From NCBI RefSeq assembly GCF_021389975.1, contig NZ_CP089981.1, positions 2,629,501 to 2,693,500 on the forward strand: a stretch of 64,000 bases of DNA. Reading direction: 5' to 3'. How positions within the stretch are numbered: the first letter of the stretch is position 1; each line of letters begins with the position of its first letter. The DNA comes from Fulvivirga ulvae (GTDB taxonomy: Bacteria; Bacteroidota; Bacteroidia; Cytophagales; Cyclobacteriaceae). This document shows positions 61,151 through 64,000 of this stretch, piece after piece. The position numbers were made by a program, and so were the translations under genes. Under the pieces are notes generated by a model. It was not told the origin of the DNA, searched no databases, and saw nothing but the letters and a program-made list of their open reading frames with translations.

Positions 61151-64000
61151 ATGAGGAAACTATTACTATTTATGAGTTTCTTCTTGGTCTCATTTATTAC
61201 ATGGGGTCAGGACAGGACTGTTTCTGGGAAGGTTACGTCATTGGATGACGGTTCTACTCTTCCTGGAGTGAACGTAATTTTAAAAGGGACATCTACCGGT
61301 ACCGTTACCGATATAGATGGCAATTACAAACTTAGTGTTCCTTCCGAAGGAGGCACTTTGATCTTTTCATTTGTTGGTTTGGAGACTCAGGAAGTTGAAG
61401 TGGGTTCCAGATCAGTGATTGATGTGCAAATGGCATCAGATGTTAAACAACTTAGTGAAGTTGTTGTAACGGCTCTTAACGTTTCGAGAGAGAAGGCTTC
61501 TTTAGGCTACTCTCAGCAAACTCTGGAGGCCGATGCTGTTAGCAAAGTAAAAGAATCTAACTTTATTAACTCACTATCCGGAAAAGTTGCCGGTGTACAG
61601 GTTAGAACTAACAACACTATGGGAGGTTCTACCAACATCACTATTCGTGGTAACTCATCGTTCAGTAACAACCAGCCTTTATTCGTAATTGATGGTGTTC
61701 CTGTAAGTAACGAAACTAATAACTCTGCTAATCAGCAGGCAGGTGGGTATGGTTATGACTATGGTAACCCGGCTGCTGACATCAATCCTGAAGATATTGC
61801 TTCAATGTCAGTGCTGAAAGGTGCTGCAGCTACAGCTTTGTATGGTTCAAGGGGACAGAATGGAGTAATCTTAATTACAACAAAGAAGGGTACCAAAAGA
61901 AAAGGTATTGGTGTGACTTTCACTAGTGGTGTCACTATCGGTAAGATCAATAAGGATACATTTATCGAATATCAGGATCAGTATGGTGCTGGCTACGGTA
62001 AATATTACGGAGATAATGGGTACTTCGAAGAGGAAGATATAGATGGCGATGGTGTAATTGACTACATTGTACCTACTACAGAAGATGGTTCTTATGGAGG
62101 ACAGTTTAATCCAAACCTTAATGTGTATCATTGGGATTCTTTTGTGCCTGAGTCACCAAACTTTGGCCAAAAACGTCCTTGGGTAGCGGCGGAAAATACT
62201 CCGGTTGATTTCTTTGAAACACAAACTACATGGAATAATAGTATAGCATTTGCCGGTGGTAATGAAAAGACTACCTTCCGTATGAGCTACACAAATTTGG
62301 ATATGGAGGACATCCTTCCTAATAGTGAAATGACTAAGCATACTATTAACTTTACAGGATCTTCAAAGCTGACTGATAAGCTAACCGCTGATATAATGTT
62401 CCAATACAACATTCAGGATGTGGTAGGTCGTTTCTCAACTGGTTATAGCGATAACCTAATGACGCAATTCCGTCAGTGGTGGCAGGTGAACGTTGATGTT
62501 AAAGCGCTTGAAGATATTTATCATCAAACACACCGTAACTATACATGGAACCCTGCAGACTACACAAACCCATTGCAACCAATTTATTGGGATAACCCTT
62601 ACTGGACTAGATATGAGAACTACAACTCAGATAACAGAGATCGTACGCTCTCCAAAGTCGGTTTAAGCTACCAGTTCACTGATTGGTTAAGTGCAAATGT
62701 ATCGGCTTCAATTGACTCTTATACTGAAGTAAGGGAAGAAAGAAGAGCAGTTGGTAGTATCGCTACAGGTTTTGGAGTTAACCTTACAGATGAAAGTTCC
62801 GGGTATCAAAGAACCAACATTGAGAGTGCTGAGTACAATTATAACGCCATGTTATCTGCAAATAAGCAACTTACTGATGACGTTTCTTTGGCAGGATTTA
62901 TCGGCTTCAACTTAAGAAAGGAAAACTATGATTACAGTCAGGCTTCAACCAGCGGTGGATTAGCTGTACCAGGATTGTACTCCCTAAGCAATTCAGTATC
63001 AACAAACCCATTTCCTTATGAGTATCTTTGGGAGAAAGAAGTTTACGGATACTTTGCCAATGCTAATGTAGGCTACAGAAACTTCGTGTACTTGGATGCT
63101 AACTATAGAACGGATATTTCTTCTGCCTTGCCAGTAGACAATAATCAGTATAACTATTACTCTGTTGGTTTAGGTTTTGTGTTTTCAGAGTTGATCGATC
63201 TGGATTGGATGGATTTTGGTAAAGTGCGTGCCAGCTATGGTACAGTGGGTAACGATACAAGACCATTAAGAGTGAACGATGTTTACCTGCGTGAAGATAA
63301 TTTTGGTAATGCCATTCTTACTCGTTTGCCATATACTAAAAATAACCAAGACCTTTTGCCTGAAGAAACTGAGGAGATTGAATTTGGTTTGCAATTCACA
63401 GGTTTAGATCGCAGACTTAATGTAGATGTTGCTTATTATAAGAGAAATACTTTTGATCAGTTACTAGGTATTGATATTTCATCAACTACTGGTTATTCAA
63501 GAAAGTACGTAAACGCTGGTGACATTGAAAACAGAGGTATAGAATTAGTTGTTGGTGGAGACATTGTTAGGACTGATGACCTAAAGTTTAATACAACTAT
63601 TAACTATACAAGAAACAGAAGTGAAGTAATTGAATTGCTTGCAGGAGCTAATAATTATGTATTCCAAAGCTTCCAGGGTGGTGTATCTGCCAACGCAACG
63701 GTAGGAGAACCTTTCGGAGTATTAAGAGGAACAGGGTTTGAATACCTTAATGGAGAGAAAGTAGTAAACTCAAGTGGTTATTATAAAGCTGTCGCCGATC
63801 AGATTATTGGTGACCCTAATCCGGATTGGGTAATGGGTATTAATAATACTGTTTCGTATAAAGGATTAAGCTTGGGCTTTCTTGTTGATATTCAAAAAGG
63901 TGGAGATGTTTACTCTCTTGATATGCACTATGGTCAGGGAACCGGTTTAACTGCTAATACAGTAGGAAATAATGACAGAGGTGTTCCTTTGAGAAGTCCT
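61151..64000 (+). CDS. SusC/RagA-family TonB-dependent receptor, 3' end cut by window edge
   Basis: Open from 61151 for 950 codons to the end of the window, without a stop. The signal peptide is MRKLLLFMSFFLVSFITWGQ. The regulatory domain (about 22-105, SGKVTSLDDGSTLPGVNV), QLSEVVVTA junction and plug (FVIDGVPVSNE, VLKGAAATALYGSRGQNG, TTKKGTKRKG) follow, then barrel strands such as RVSYGTVGNDTRPL. Within the receptor class it is a homologue, not a close copy, of the one at 2085. A SusD gene is expected just beyond the right edge. Substrate unknown. Confidence 0.95.
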   Translation, partial: MRKLLLFMSFFLVSFITWGQDRTVSGKVTSLDDGSTLPGVNVILKGTSTGTVTDIDGNYKLSVPSEGGTLIFSFVGLETQEVEVGSRSVIDVQMASDVKQLSEVVVTALNVSREKASLGYSQQTLEADAVSKVKESNFINSLSGKVAGVQVRTNNTMGGSTNITIRGNSSFSNNQPLFVIDGVPVSNETNNSANQQAGGYGYDYGNPAADINPEDIASMSVLKGAAATALYGSRGQNGVILITTKKGTKRKGIGVTFTSGVTIGKINKDTFIEYQDQYGAGYGKYYGDNGYFEEEDIDGDGVIDYIVPTTEDGSYGGQFNPNLNVYHWDSFVPESPNFGQKRPWVAAENTPVDFFETQTTWNNSIAFAGGNEKTTFRMSYTNLDMEDILPNSEMTKHTINFTGSSKLTDKLTADIMFQYNIQDVVGRFSTGYSDNLMTQFRQWWQVNVDVKALEDIYHQTHRNYTWNPADYTNPLQPIYWDNPYWTRYENYNSDNRDRTLSKVGLSYQFTDWLSANVSASIDSYTEVREERRAVGSIATGFGVNLTDESSGYQRTNIESAEYNYNAMLSANKQLTDDVSLAGFIGFNLRKENYDYSQASTSGGLAVPGLYSLSNSVSTNPFPYEYLWEKEVYGYFANANVGYRNFVYLDANYRTDISSALPVDNNQYNYYSVGLGFVFSELIDLDWMDFGKVRASYGTVGNDTRPLRVNDVYLREDNFGNAILTRLPYTKNNQDLLPEETEEIEFGLQFTGLDRRLNVDVAYYKRNTFDQLLGIDISSTTGYSRKYVNAGDIENRGIELVVGGDIVRTDDLKFNTTINYTRNRSEVIELLAGANNYVFQSFQGGVSANATVGEPFGVLRGTGFEYLNGEKVVNSSGYYKAVADQIIGDPNPDWVMGINNTVSYKGLSLGFLVDIQKGGDVYSLDMHYGQGTGLTANTVGNNDRGVPLRSP

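Noticed and set aside
1..64000. tRNA genes, CRISPR arrays, insertion sequences, prophage genes
   Set aside because: No cloverleaf-like T-loop motif, regularly spaced repeat array, transposase or phage gene was recognised on reading the window.

Overview
This window comes from the chromosome of a Bacteroidota bacterium, most likely of the order Cytophagales. The evidence is two SusC/RagA TonB-dependent outer-membrane receptors (one with its SusD partner), a BatD-type protein, many exported proteins with Bacteroidota-style signal or lipoprotein peptides, and several promoters of the Bacteroidota housekeeping type (TTTG, 19 bases, TAnnTTTG). The organism call is inferred from gene content only. 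Both window edges cut genes: a dusB-like gene on the left and a SusC gene on the right. I saw no tRNA, rRNA, CRISPR array, insertion sequence or prophage.

Region by region: 1-6.7 kb holds dusB, a DMT-family permease and a SusC/SusD pair. 6.7-12.3 kb has an exported esterase, a YCII (DGPF) protein next to its ECF42-type sigma factor, and a membrane GAF/PAS sensor with no output domain. 12.5-17.2 kb is a leftward run of batD, aroC, a dicarboxylate/glutamate symporter and nfu. 17.3-22.4 kb carries housekeeping genes: queG, ruvB, apbE, a methyltransferase and a ZIP transporter. 22.5-29.1 kb is an acetate/glyoxylate module: acs (frameshifted as given), aceA, aceB and a divergent RamB/ScfR-like regulator, with a perfect 16-bp palindrome in the aceB-regulator gap. 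29.2-32.4 kb holds a MuiA/DUF4139 protein with a SusC-type N-terminal domain inside it and two small lipoproteins. 32.5-37.5 kb is a leftward thrA-thrB-thrC operon preceded by a promoter, a Thr/Ile-rich leader peptide and hairpins, which together look like a classical attenuator.

37.6-55.5 kb is a surface-glycan locus. Four short-range coupled genes run rightward (GT9, GT4, a small ORF, GT2). Twelve tightly overlapping genes run leftward: a Wzx-like flippase, three GT2 enzymes, two O-antigen polymerase/ligase proteins, a nucleotidyltransferase-fold protein, two cobalamin-type radical SAM proteins bracketing a SAM methyltransferase, an ABC exporter and a sulfotransferase. The leftward block suggests a lipid-linked glycan that is assembled, modified by radical chemistry, exported and sulfated. 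It is the best candidate here for undescribed biochemistry.

55.6-64 kb holds class I ribonucleotide reductase (nrdB-nrdA), an unknown coiled-coil protein, rplU-rpmA with a textbook promoter and terminator, and the start of a second SusC gene.
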